Source of the DNA: Echinicola arenosa
GTDB taxonomy: Bacteria; Bacteroidota; Bacteroidia; Cytophagales; Cyclobacteriaceae
Length of the DNA: 64,000 nucleotides
Reading direction: 5' to 3'
Assembly: GCF_014841125.1 (NCBI RefSeq)
Contig: NZ_JACYTQ010000007.1
Location: 62,001-126,000, forward strand
The notes beneath the pieces are model-generated. The model saw only the letters and a list, made by a program, of their open reading frames with translations. It was not told where the DNA came from and made no database searches. Of the stretch, positions 52,808-62,645 are shown piece by piece (position 1 is the stretch's first letter; every line of letters starts with the position of its first letter). Both the position numbers and the translations under genes were made by a program.

Positions 52808-55573
52808 TTAATCATATTGTGGCTTGCTTCCACCAAATGCTCTTAAATTGTAAGTTAAGGTTACCATGAAAAACTGCCTCAGAACTTCAGTCCTTTCATT
52901 CTCGATATATACATCTGTGACATTTCTGTTGATACTGGTATTTTGGTTCAATAGATCAAAAACTGTCATTTTTAACTCAAGGTTTTGGGAAGGAGGGAAT
53001 CGGTAGCCAAAATCGGCATTCATTAACCAAATGGACTGGTCATATTCTTCACCCAGACCTATATAAAACTGATTATTCACATTGGTGCTGAAGAAGAAAC
53101 CTTTCCAGAAATTCCAATAAAGGTCAAGCCTAGTGCTTTGTGAATAATAATTGCTGTTTCTGTCTTTTTGAAGAGTGCTTCTTACAATGTTATAGTTTGC
53201 ACTGGTACTCAGGTTGAAGTCTAATTTTTCACTTACATTACTAGAAATACCCAAGCCTTGCCCCATTCCTAAATTATGGTTGGTATTTAATTGATCATTG
53301 ATCAGACCAGGTTGATTTGAGTAATTGAATCTGGTATCCAAGTTCAAGTTACTTTTCATAAATCCAAGAGGGAATCCAAATGATATGCTTGTATTTGCAT
53401 TCCACGCATTTTCAAGATTGACAGGTCGGCTTAACTGTCCACCTTGTCTGAGCAACACATCGTCTTGAATTAAGGTGTCTTTAGTGGCAATGTAAGTACT
53501 GGTTCCCATGAAATTTTTACGAACCCCCGCTGATAGCCACATAAAGAAAGACTTCGAATTCTCTAAGTTGATTTTTTTGATTCTAGAGAAAATTCTATGC
53601 TCATATTCTTGCTCCAGTTCAGGGTTACCCATTGAAATTTGTAGCGGGTTGCTGTTATCAATTACGTCTTGCAATTGACGAACCGAAGGAGCATCTGTGT
53701 CTGCTCTATAGCCAAGTCGGATACTGGTGGATTTATCCGGTTCATAATCAATAAACATTCTTGGGACAAAGTTTTTGAAGGTTCTCTTCGTATTTTCATA
53801 GCCAGGAAAAAGCCGGTCACTGTTTAGCTTGGCTACTTCATAGTTCAATGCAGTGAAAATCCTGAGTGTTTCTGTATTGTGACGTAAGCCTAGACTTAAC
53901 TCTTGACGATTGTACCCGTTTTCAAATTCATTACTTAAGGTTGTGTCTCTTTCAAAAATGGTAGACTCCATTTCTCTTTGGGAAACATCTTGCAGGTTTT
54001 TACTGTTGTCATTACCAAATTCATACTCCAACCTTAACTGGGTGTTTTCCCCAATCGGTTCTGTATATTCAATTTCTGCTTCATATTCGAAACGATCATT
54101 GTTGATGATGGTTCTTTGGATTAAACTATCTAAGTTGTTGGACTGATAGTTCCTATTAGCAGAAAGAAGCAGTGATTCACTGTTATTATCCCTATAGCCT
54201 GTTTCTATTGAGGTAGATATGGTGCGTCCTGGTTTGTCAAATTTAAACCTATAGGTGAAGTCGTTATCAATTCTTAATGCCTCATTTTCGGAATTAGTAA
54301 GGTTCACCGTTTCACTTATAGGAGTACTTCTATCATAAAGGTTTCTTGCAACCAACTTGTTCAATGAGTTACCTTTTTCATAAGAAAACCTTGGCCGCCA
54401 GATAATAGCATGTCTTTCAGTGATATCATACTCCAATTTCATAGTCATCCTGTGCGTTTGGCTATTGTTTTGGTTTTGCACGTTTTCGTCATAGAATTGA
54501 AGACTATCACTTGGAAGAATGTATTCTCTTGTAGAGGTTCTTCTTAGGGTGTTTTTGCTATCGTTGAAAAAGTAGTTCCCTGAGAATTTAGCCTTACCTC
54601 CATCAAATTTATCGGTGAAGTTGGTTCCAAGAGAGTTGGTTTTTGTGATACCTGGACGTTCCCTGACGGTCAGGTCATCACTATCCCTTCGTCCCCAACC
54701 ACGGTCATTGCCAGATCCGAATGCGCCTGTTAAATCATCAGCAGAGAAATTTTGCTGGTTGATGTTGTTGCTTAAGCCAAGTAAGGACAGCCGTTGGGGT
54801 CCTTCAAAAAAGTGAACAGCGCCTCCCACTAGATAGTTGTCATCGGTACCATATCCGGCAAATAATTGACCGAATTTTCCTCCTTGCATGTCCTTTTTAG
54901 TGATGATATTGATGGTCTTAATGGTTTCTCCATCATCAAATCCTGTCAATCTAGCCTGGTCACTTTTTTGGTCCAAAAATTCGATTTTATCAATGACTTC
55001 AACAGGAAGGTTTTGCATGGCCATCGCCGGATCATCACCGAAGAAAGGCTCTCCATCTACTAACACTCGTCCAACAGTTTCTCCTTGTACTTCAATGGTA
55101 CCGCCTCTCATTACTACACCTGGCATCTTTCTGATCAGCTCTCCAGCACTGGCTTGTGATCTTGTTTTGTAGGCGTTGGCATTAAAAGAAATGGTATCTC
55201 CTTTTACTTCACCTGTCATGACCTGCCCAGTTACTTCAACCTCCTGAAGCTGAGTCGCGTCTTCTTCAATTGCAATGACACCAAGGTTATTCGAGGATAG
55301 ATTGCTGTAGTTTTTTCTAAGGGTTTGATAGCCTATAAAACTAACCTCAAGAATAAATGAAGAGACCTCAGGCTTTTTGATGTTGAAATTTCCATTTTCG
55401 TCTGTAAAGGAATTAGCAAGTGTTTCGTCTTGATTATTCTTAATAAATATGTAAGCACCTGGAAGCGTTTCCTCTGAAATTTTATCCACTATTTTACCCT
55501 TAAGCATATCTTGTCCAAATAGATTGCTCTGAAGTAACAATGTAAAAAATAGAAAAGAGTATAGCTTTCGCAT
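52808..55573 (-). CDS. Outer-membrane beta-barrel receptor (TonB-receptor-like, OMP_b-brl_3 type)
   Basis: A 921-residue outer-membrane protein: signal peptide ending NLFGQD (about residue 21), a carboxypeptidase-regulatory domain (LKGKIVDKISEETLPGAYIFIKN), a linker, a plug with ELIRKMPGVVMRGG, GRVLVDGEPFFGDDP and IEFLDQKSDQARLTGFDDGETIKTINIITKK, then a long barrel. This architecture is typical of the Bacteroidota receptors that lack a SusD partner; the ligand is unknown. The start is put at the ATG at 55573; the TTG five codons upstream is less likely. Confidence 0.88.
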   Translation of the reverse strand: MRKLYSFLFFTLLLQSNLFGQDMLKGKIVDKISEETLPGAYIFIKNNQDETLANSFTDENGNFNIKKPEVSSFILEVSFIGYQTLRKNYSNLSSNNLGVIAIEEDATQLQEVEVTGQVMTGEVKGDTISFNANAYKTRSQASAGELIRKMPGVVMRGGTIEVQGETVGRVLVDGEPFFGDDPAMAMQNLPVEVIDKIEFLDQKSDQARLTGFDDGETIKTINIITKKDMQGGKFGQLFAGYGTDDNYLVGGAVHFFEGPQRLSLLGLSNNINQQNFSADDLTGAFGSGNDRGWGRRDSDDLTVRERPGITKTNSLGTNFTDKFDGGKAKFSGNYFFNDSKNTLRRTSTREYILPSDSLQFYDENVQNQNNSQTHRMTMKLEYDITERHAIIWRPRFSYEKGNSLNKLVARNLYDRSTPISETVNLTNSENEALRIDNDFTYRFKFDKPGRTISTSIETGYRDNNSESLLLSANRNYQSNNLDSLIQRTIINNDRFEYEAEIEYTEPIGENTQLRLEYEFGNDNSKNLQDVSQREMESTIFERDTTLSNEFENGYNRQELSLGLRHNTETLRIFTALNYEVAKLNSDRLFPGYENTKRTFKNFVPRMFIDYEPDKSTSIRLGYRADTDAPSVRQLQDVIDNSNPLQISMGNPELEQEYEHRIFSRIKKINLENSKSFFMWLSAGVRKNFMGTSTYIATKDTLIQDDVLLRQGGQLSRPVNLENAWNANTSISFGFPLGFMKSNLNLDTRFNYSNQPGLINDQLNTNHNLGMGQGLGISSNVSEKLDFNLSTSANYNIVRSTLQKDRNSNYYSQSTRLDLYWNFWKGFFFSTNVNNQFYIGLGEEYDQSIWLMNADFGYRFPPSQNLELKMTVFDLLNQNTSINRNVTDVYIENERTEVLRQFFMVTLTYNLRAFGGSKPQYD

Positions 55574-55632
55574 ATTGTTGATTTTCAATGTGTTGGTAAT
55601 TAATTAGTAGGTGCTATCATTATATAAGACTT

Positions 55633-55640
55633 CAAAATTA
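55633..55640 (-). promoter_or_regulatory. Possible -7 element of the receptor gene
   Basis: TAATTTTG on the minus strand, a perfect TAnnTTTG, 60 bp upstream of the start. No -33 TTTG at the right distance. Confidence 0.35.
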
Positions 55641-56058
55641 CGCAAAGGTTTTCCTTTAGCGTGGATTATTCTATGAATGGAAGCAAGACGAGTTAAACGG
55701 GGAGTATGAATGGTCAGGATCTATTTAACTTTTAACAAATTTTTCAATTGTTTTTTTCTAATAAATTTAGCCTACCATTCTTATGGTTGGGGGAAATGAT
55801 ACTTCCGGGAAAATTTTTTAAGAATTGATTTAGTTAGTTTCTTATGTTACTAGATTCTTTTGTACCCCTCAATGGTTCGTCTATTTAGAAGGATGTTTTT
55901 TGTTGATATAATGTAATTGTTCATTATCAATTTGGCTTGTTATATTTTATTGCTTCAAATTATCACCCTTTTTATTGTTGGTTTATCCTATTTTAAATTA
56001 AATTGATAAAGCTACTTTGGTGTTTTTTATTGTTTTAACAATTTTATATTGAACTATT
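55641..56058. other. Non-coding intergenic stretch between divergent genes
   Basis: AT-rich, no coding-like frame and no RNA gene recognised. It separates the receptor and the subtilase and must hold the subtilase promoter; I found no convincing -33/-7 pair. A short 5-bp stem (ACCAT with ATGGT) near 55774-55787 is the only structure noticed. Confidence 0.4.
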
Positions 56059-57300
56059 ATGATAAATCCTCTACGAAAATCCCAATTGATTAAAGTATGC
56101 TGTTTTTTCATTATAAGCATTTGTTATGCTTGCCATCAGGAGTTCCCACTGCCTGACCAGCCAATGGCTAAGGAGGCAACGGAAGAACCAGAATTTATTT
56201 CTGACCAATATATAATTGTAATAGATGATGTGGGGATTAATGCAAGGATGGAGGAAAGTCCAGGTGATTTGTATGATTATGTCAAATCTAAGGTAATGGA
56301 TCTGATGTATGGTATTGAAAATAGGGAAGAAAAGATTGAAAGAATTTTTACAAGGAATTTTCAGGGATTTTCAGTGAAGTTAAGTACAGAAGAACTGATG
56401 TTCTTGTCTAGTAAAAAGGGAGTAAAGGAAATTGAACAAGATAAGGTCATCAAGCTTCCTGGACAACCTTCCAGTTTAGTCGGTCCTTCAATTAAAAAAA
56501 GCCAAAAGGAGAAAGAGGGAGATATGGTTCCACTTGGAGTGGCAAGAGTGGGAGGTCCCATCAAATATAAAGGGAAGAATGTGGCCTTTATCATGGATAC
56601 AGGAATTGATTTGGAGCATAGTGACCTAAATGTAAAGGAATCCAAAGGCTTTAATGCCATTAAAAATGGTTTGGATGGTGAATGTCTACAAGATTACCAT
56701 GGTCATGGAACCCACGTTGCAGGTATTCTTGGTGCCAAATTAGACGGAAAGGGTATTGCTGGAGTAGCTGCAGGTGCTAAAGTCATTCCTGTTAAAATAT
56801 TGGATAGGAATGGAAGAGGCTCGCTTTCTGGATTTTTAGAGGCGATTGATTTTATTAATGAATATGGTCAATGTGGAGATGTAGTGAATTTGAGCATTAC
56901 TGGGGGTATTTCTCCTATAGTGGATGATGCTATCCTTAAAACTTCCCAAAAAGGGATTTTCTTTGTGATCGCGGCTGGAAATGATGGTGTGGATGCTAAT
57001 TTCATTTCACCTGCTAGGGTAAATGGAGAATACGTTTATACTGTGTCTGCCATGGATAGCCAGGATAAATTCACTTATTTTTCAAATTATGGCAGTCCTC
57101 CGATAGATTGGTGCGCTCCTGGTAGTGGAGTTTTATCTACTTGGATTGAAAACAGGTACGAATATAATAGTGGAACTTCTATGGCAGCTCCACACGTGGC
57201 TGGTTTGGTTTTGTTAGGAGGACCTAAGATTGGGGGATATGTCAAAAACGATCCCGATGGTGATCCAGACCCGATAGCTGTTTATAAGGCTCCCAAATAA
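56059..57300 (+). CDS. Subtilisin-like serine protease (S8), lipoprotein-type
   Basis: A 413-residue exported protease. The hydrophobic N-terminus ends at ICYAC (possible lipid-anchored Cys). Residues about 45-135 form an I9-type propeptide domain (DQYIIVIDDV, FQGFSVKLSTEELMFLSSKKGVKEIEQD). The catalytic triad is Asp in FIMDTGIDLEH (about 180), His in HGHGTHVAG (about 218) and Ser in NSGTSMAAPHVAG (about 374). No sorting domain of the type IX secretion system is seen at the C-terminus; the tail (NDPDGDPDPIAVYKAPK) is short and acidic. Confidence 0.93.
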   Translation: MINPLRKSQLIKVCCFFIISICYACHQEFPLPDQPMAKEATEEPEFISDQYIIVIDDVGINARMEESPGDLYDYVKSKVMDLMYGIENREEKIERIFTRNFQGFSVKLSTEELMFLSSKKGVKEIEQDKVIKLPGQPSSLVGPSIKKSQKEKEGDMVPLGVARVGGPIKYKGKNVAFIMDTGIDLEHSDLNVKESKGFNAIKNGLDGECLQDYHGHGTHVAGILGAKLDGKGIAGVAAGAKVIPVKILDRNGRGSLSGFLEAIDFINEYGQCGDVVNLSITGGISPIVDDAILKTSQKGIFFVIAAGNDGVDANFISPARVNGEYVYTVSAMDSQDKFTYFSNYGSPPIDWCAPGSGVLSTWIENRYEYNSGTSMAAPHVAGLVLLGGPKIGGYVKNDPDGDPDPIAVYKAPK

Positions 57301-57314
57301 ATTTGAACAAATTT

Positions 57315-57542
57315 TCAATCTTGAGGTTTGTACCTCTTTTTTAATTCTGCAATCAAGTATTCCAATCCATTGACCCTTATTTCGTACATGGTATGTAACC
57401 ACATGCCCAGCTTTCCTTCTGGAAAGCCTTTTTTGTACATCCATACCAAATAATGTTCAGGGATGTCACAGATGAGTCTTCCTTGGTATTTTCCAAAAGG
57501 CATTCTTTTGGTGACTATCTCAATAAGGATTTCATTTTGCAT
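57315..57542 (-). CDS. DUF3820 family protein
   Basis: A 75-residue cytoplasmic protein with the DUF3820 pattern MPFGKYQGRLICDIPEHYLVW (about residues 14-34), then GKLGMWLHTMYEIRVNGLEYLI. The pattern resembles the quorum-sensing-regulated factor label used for the family, but that function is not proven; some homologues are related to exonuclease or nucleic-acid domains. ATG 57542 is used instead of a TTG 6 bp upstream. It converges on the subtilase gene with 14 bp between stop codons. Confidence 0.85.
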   Translation of the reverse strand: MQNEILIEIVTKRMPFGKYQGRLICDIPEHYLVWMYKKGFPEGKLGMWLHTMYEIRVNGLEYLIAELKKRYKPQD

Positions 57543-57655
57543 ACCCAAAGATATTGGAAAATCATCTTATCTTTAAATTTCTCAAAAGGCTTCAAACACC
57601 AACTATCCTTTTAAACTTTTGAGCGAAAATAGATAGCTAAGATTATCAATGGATT

Positions 57656-59056
57656 ATGAAAAAGAAACTGATCAACCTATTTGTATTGTTTTTTATTACA
57701 TGGAGCACTTTTGGACAAGGTGTGGATTTGGAGGGGAGCTGGAAAGGTGAATTAAAGGTGATGGCCCAAAAGTTACCTTTGGTTTTCAATTTCCATCAAG
57801 AAAATGGAGATTGGAAAGGAACGATGGATAGTCCTGCCCAGGGCGCCAAGGGAATTCCCGTTAGCAAAGTGCTTTTTACGACACCAATGTTAGCATTTGA
57901 AATTGATCAATTGAAGATAAGCTATCAGGGTGTCCTTGTCAATGATTCTATCCAAGGAACGTTTAAGCAGGGTGGAATGGAATTTCCATTGAATTTGTCC
58001 AAAAGGGCAGAAGGGGAGTCTACTCTCGGAGCTAGGCCTCAAGAACCGAAGCCTCCATTTGACTATGACATCATTGAAACTTCTTTTACTAACTTAAAAG
58101 AAGGCATTACCTTGAAAGGAACCATTACCAAACCCAAGGGTATGGGGCCTTTTCCTGCAGTGGTTTTGGTCAGTGGATCTGGCAAGCAAAACAGAAATGG
58201 AGAATTGTTGGGCCATCAACCCTTTTGGGTAATTGCTGATTACTTGAGCCGCAATGGTATCGCTGTCTTGCGCTATGATGAAAGGGGGGCAGGAGAGTCT
58301 GAAGGTGACTTTAATAAAGCAACCAGCTTTGACTTTGAAAAGGATGCTGCTTTGGCCTTGGCTCATTTGAAGAAGTATCCTTTTGTGGATCAGGTCAGAA
58401 GTGGAGTAATTGGCCATAGCGAAGGAGGGATGATCGTATGGATCATGGCTGCGGAAGAAAAAGGAATGGGCTTTGGTATTTCCCTAGCAGGACCTGTTGT
58501 GCCCATAGCTGAGATGATGAAGCAGCAAACCAAAGATGTACTAGCTTCATCAGGCGCATCACCTGAAATCATGGCCGAGCAAAGTCAGCTCAACAGTATG
58601 ATCTATGAAGTTTTTAAGGAAACAAAGGATTTTGATTCTTTGAAGCCTAAGCTTAATTCAGCCTTAAAGGAATACTTGGAGTCAAAAAGCGATATTGATT
58701 CCGTCAATTCAGAACAGTTGGCCCGGCTGGAACAAGCTTATGGAAAGATGATCTCCCCATGGTTTTTTACCTTTTTGAAATTTGATCCATCGGCATATAT
58801 TAAGAATAGCAATGTACCCGTTTTGGCTCTCTTTGGAGAAAATGACATACAGGTAAACGGACCGATCAATAAGGAAGCGTTGGAAGATCTGCAAAAAAAC
58901 ACAAAAGGAATCGAGGTAGAGACCAAACTCTACCCTGGGCTTAATCATCTCTTTCAACCTTCTGAAACTGGAAGTGTGAGTGAGTATGCCCGAATTGAAG
59001 TGACTTTTGATGAGGAAGTCCTCCAAGACATGGTCAATTGGATAAAGAGCTTGTGA
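57656..59056 (+). CDS. Exported alpha/beta hydrolase
   Basis: A 466-residue secreted enzyme: signal peptide ending STFGQG (about residue 21), an N-terminal beta domain (LEGSWKGELKV, GDWKGTMDSPAQG, about 22-125), then an alpha/beta hydrolase with VVLVSGSGKQNRNGEL, LRYDERGAGESEGDF, the nucleophile in GVIGHSEGGMI (Ser about 255), ALFGENDIQV (acid) and PGLNHLFQ (His). The family includes peptidase-S9-like and esterase members; substrate unknown. It has its own leader and is followed by a 345-bp gap before gap. Confidence 0.9.
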   Translation: MKKKLINLFVLFFITWSTFGQGVDLEGSWKGELKVMAQKLPLVFNFHQENGDWKGTMDSPAQGAKGIPVSKVLFTTPMLAFEIDQLKISYQGVLVNDSIQGTFKQGGMEFPLNLSKRAEGESTLGARPQEPKPPFDYDIIETSFTNLKEGITLKGTITKPKGMGPFPAVVLVSGSGKQNRNGELLGHQPFWVIADYLSRNGIAVLRYDERGAGESEGDFNKATSFDFEKDAALALAHLKKYPFVDQVRSGVIGHSEGGMIVWIMAAEEKGMGFGISLAGPVVPIAEMMKQQTKDVLASSGASPEIMAEQSQLNSMIYEVFKETKDFDSLKPKLNSALKEYLESKSDIDSVNSEQLARLEQAYGKMISPWFFTFLKFDPSAYIKNSNVPVLALFGENDIQVNGPINKEALEDLQKNTKGIEVETKLYPGLNHLFQPSETGSVSEYARIEVTFDEEVLQDMVNWIKSL

Positions 59057-60406
<1,350 letters not shown>

Positions 60407-60427
60407 GATGTAAGATCTTTAAAATAT

Positions 60428-60468
60428 AAAAGCCGGTCAAGAGAGATTTTGATTGGCTTTTCTTTTTG
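60428..60468 (+). terminator. Terminator of gap
   Basis: Arms AAAAGCCGGTCAA and TTGATTGGCTTTT (two non-Watson-Crick positions), loop of about 8 nt, T-rich tail, 22 bp after the stop codon. Confidence 0.75.
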
Positions 60469-60624
60469 TTTAAAAGCCGAATCAGAACCTACTTACTTTT
60501 GACGGGTTGGAACATACGGAGATGGGGTGTTTTTTGCTGATGCTAAGTTTCAAAGCGGCTAAGTTAAGAGGAGGGCTAACTATAAATTGCCTCTCCGTTC
60601 TTATATTGTTAAGGTTTTGGCCTT

Positions 60625-62085
60625 CTATTCCTGAAGTTGTTTTAATCTGGCAGTGGCATTTTGGTTGTGAGGATTTAAGCTCAAGGATTTTTTAAAATTT
60701 ACTATGGCATTATCTCTATCTCCAATGAACAAGTATGCCTCGGCCATACTATCATAAAGATTGGCTGAATTGGGGTATAAATGAGTGGCCAATAAAAAAA
60801 TGCTTATTCCATATTGGGAAGTTTCTGGATTAAAAGTTAGTTGGAGCCCAAGGTTATTTAGATTTCCTTCCGGCAATTGCATGGAGGGGTGTTTTTGTAG
60901 GGTTTCCTCATATAGCGTTTCAAGGTCTTTATAGTCATGCTTCGAAGCCAATTCGTTAAAATCCTGGAAGTCGAAAGGCCTTTGTTGTGCTAGTTTTGTC
61001 TTAAGGATTATCATTCCATTTTGGACAGGAGGGTTTTCCAAAAAGGCGAATCCATCTTCGTTGTTTTTCAGAGAAGCGTCCAGAAATTTTAAGGTGTAAA
61101 TGGAGACCCAACGATAAGAATCCATGATTTCGGCATCGCTTTTATCCTGCCTTTTGTCTCTTTCCTGAAATAATACCCCTAAAGTGCTAAAATAAGCATG
61201 GGTAAGATGGTTAAACTTTAACTGGTATGCTTGGCTATAAACAAGACTATCATAAAATTCAAACTGATGGTTTAATGTTGGATTGATATTATGCTCTTTC
61301 ATAACCTCTTCTGGAATGTCCTTCTGTGCCATATGAATAAAAGGGATATCCACCTTTTTGATGTCAAAAAATGGTGATTTTTTTAATGTACTGTACTGGT
61401 ACTTGATACTGCCATCAAGGCTTACAATGGCTTTTATACTTTCGTTACGCATTTGGGAAAGGACATTTGACAAACCTCCAAAACTAAATCCAATAGTGGC
61501 GATTTTTCCAAGGTCAGCAGTGGATAATAAGGATGCTTCCTTGATCAAAAATTCGATGTCCCTGGCTTGGGTTTCCATGTCTTTTTCTGTTCCCCCTTCC
61601 AAAAACCTGTTTTCTGTTCCTCGACTTGGACTTGACAGCACGATATAGCCATGACTCGCCAAAAAGGAACAAAGAGCAAAATTTTCTATGGAAGAAGCTT
61701 GATAACTTGGAGCATAGACAATGACAGGATATTTACCATTTTCGCCATTTTCAGGTTGAAGCCCAAAGTACGTAATTGTTTGTTCTTTTAGGTGGTTTTG
61801 ATTGGCGGTGGTATTGGCATAATTGAACCAGTTTAATATTTGCTCATTGGGCAAGTATTCCCATTCTTCTTCCTCCTTTAGGATTTCCATATAATCCAGT
61901 ACTTGCATAGGCTTGGTACCTTTTAACGTGGCTTTGGAGGGATACCAGATACTGATAGGTATTGGTCTGGGGATGGTATTGTTATTCCAGTCAAATATTC
62001 TTTTGTAAGTTCTAGTACTGTCAGAAGCCAAGTAATGTGTAAACCCAACGGTATGGCTTCCATGTTCCAAGCCAATTTCTTTCAA
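60625..62085 (-). CDS. Exported alpha/beta hydrolase with TPR tail; start codon abnormal
   Basis: From the TTG at 62085 there are 486 residues: an alpha/beta hydrolase (PVIVYAPSYQAS, LSSPSRGTENRF, nucleophile in TIGFSFGGLSN, VSLDGSI) followed by a C-terminal tetratricopeptide part (NLYDSMAEAYLFIGDRDNAI). In frame upstream, without a stop back to 62175, lies a clear signal peptide ending NSVFAQTS (62086-62157), but it has no ATG, GTG or TTG; only ATT (62157) or ATA codons can start it. The true gene therefore probably extends to about 62157 or further and uses ATT/ATA, or the ATG was lost by mutation or read error. Substrate unknown. Confidence 0.75.
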   Translation of the reverse strand: MKEIGLEHGSHTVGFTHYLASDSTRTYKRIFDWNNNTIPRPIPISIWYPSKATLKGTKPMQVLDYMEILKEEEEWEYLPNEQILNWFNYANTTANQNHLKEQTITYFGLQPENGENGKYPVIVYAPSYQASSIENFALCSFLASHGYIVLSSPSRGTENRFLEGGTEKDMETQARDIEFLIKEASLLSTADLGKIATIGFSFGGLSNVLSQMRNESIKAIVSLDGSIKYQYSTLKKSPFFDIKKVDIPFIHMAQKDIPEEVMKEHNINPTLNHQFEFYDSLVYSQAYQLKFNHLTHAYFSTLGVLFQERDKRQDKSDAEIMDSYRWVSIYTLKFLDASLKNNEDGFAFLENPPVQNGMIILKTKLAQQRPFDFQDFNELASKHDYKDLETLYEETLQKHPSMQLPEGNLNNLGLQLTFNPETSQYGISIFLLATHLYPNSANLYDSMAEAYLFIGDRDNAIVNFKKSLSLNPHNQNATARLKQLQE

Positions 62086-62295
62086 TGAAGTTTGTGCAAA
62101 GACCGAATTTGCTTCAAAAAATATCCAGATTAAGCATATGCTTATTTTTATCTTAATATCTATTGGTCTTGACTATTGCTATGTGTGATGCTATATCTTA
62201 TTTTTAATGACAGCCTAGGTGCATTTAGCTTTTGCATAGTGTTCTAAAAGAAATTATGGGAAGATACAGAGATATATTGATGGGTACAACCCATG

Positions 62296-62459
62296 TTCTG
62301 TACCCTAAGTAAGGCGTCCTGTATTCCAAACTACCCTTCCTGTAGGGTGATGATGCTTTCCTGTAAGCAACCAATGGCCTCCTGTCGGTATGGGAAGGCA
62401 TCCTGTTTATTAATCTTTCCTGTAGGGGTAGAAAGTCATCCTTTTGAACAGGTAATGTG
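62296..62459. repeat. Degenerate 21-bp-period array with TCCTGT core
   Basis: Eight units start at 62296, 62317, 62338, 62359, 62380, 62401, 62418 and 62439. Steps are exactly 21 bp except one of 17 bp. Cores: TTCTGT, six TCCTGT, then TCCTTT. The 15 bp between cores are almost unrelated to each other. In two units the core is the loop of a 5-bp hairpin (ACCCT-core-AGGGT at 62333-62348, TGCTT-core-AAGCA at 62354-62369). Confidence 0.7.
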
Positions 62460-62589
62460 TATTTTGGTATAGGATGGAGAGTAAGGCTACAGGAGAGGAG
62501 AATGAGGTACCGTAAGAATAATCGTTTTACAATAACAAGTTTTGGTGGAACTTGAAATGTTGGGAATTGCGTATTCTTTATAGTAGAAA

Positions 62590-62630
62590 CATAAAAAAGC
62601 AGCAAATAAACGAATCGCTGCTTTTTTATG
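62590..62630. terminator. Terminator of the SulP transporter gene
   Basis: A perfect 14-bp stem (CATAAAAAAGCAGC with GCTGCTTTTTTATG) and 13-nt loop, with T6 on both strands, 15 bp past the SulP stop codon. Confidence 0.9.
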
Positions 62631-62645
62631 TTTTGGAGAATCTGA

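Larger units (their letters stand above)
62164..62645. other. Non-coding stretch with 21-bp-period array and SulP terminator
   Basis: Contains the repeat array (62296-62459), one reverse-oriented copy of the core (CTACAGGA at 62488-62495) and the SulP terminator. A minus-strand frame of 126 codons crosses it, but its repeat-derived 7-residue periodicity and composition do not look like a protein gene. Confidence 0.5.

Noticed and set aside
60507-60695. Small plus-strand open frame after gap
   Set aside because: No promoter after the gap terminator, overlaps the end of the TPR hydrolase, no recognisable pattern.
62296-62459. CRISPR array
   Set aside because: The constant part is only 6 bp and spacers are 15 bp; no cas genes are near.
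62225-62605. Minus-strand open frame of 126 codons
   Set aside because: It is produced by the 21-bp-period array (a multiple of three keeps the frame open), shows low-complexity Tyr-Arg-Lys repeats and has no promoter or family match.
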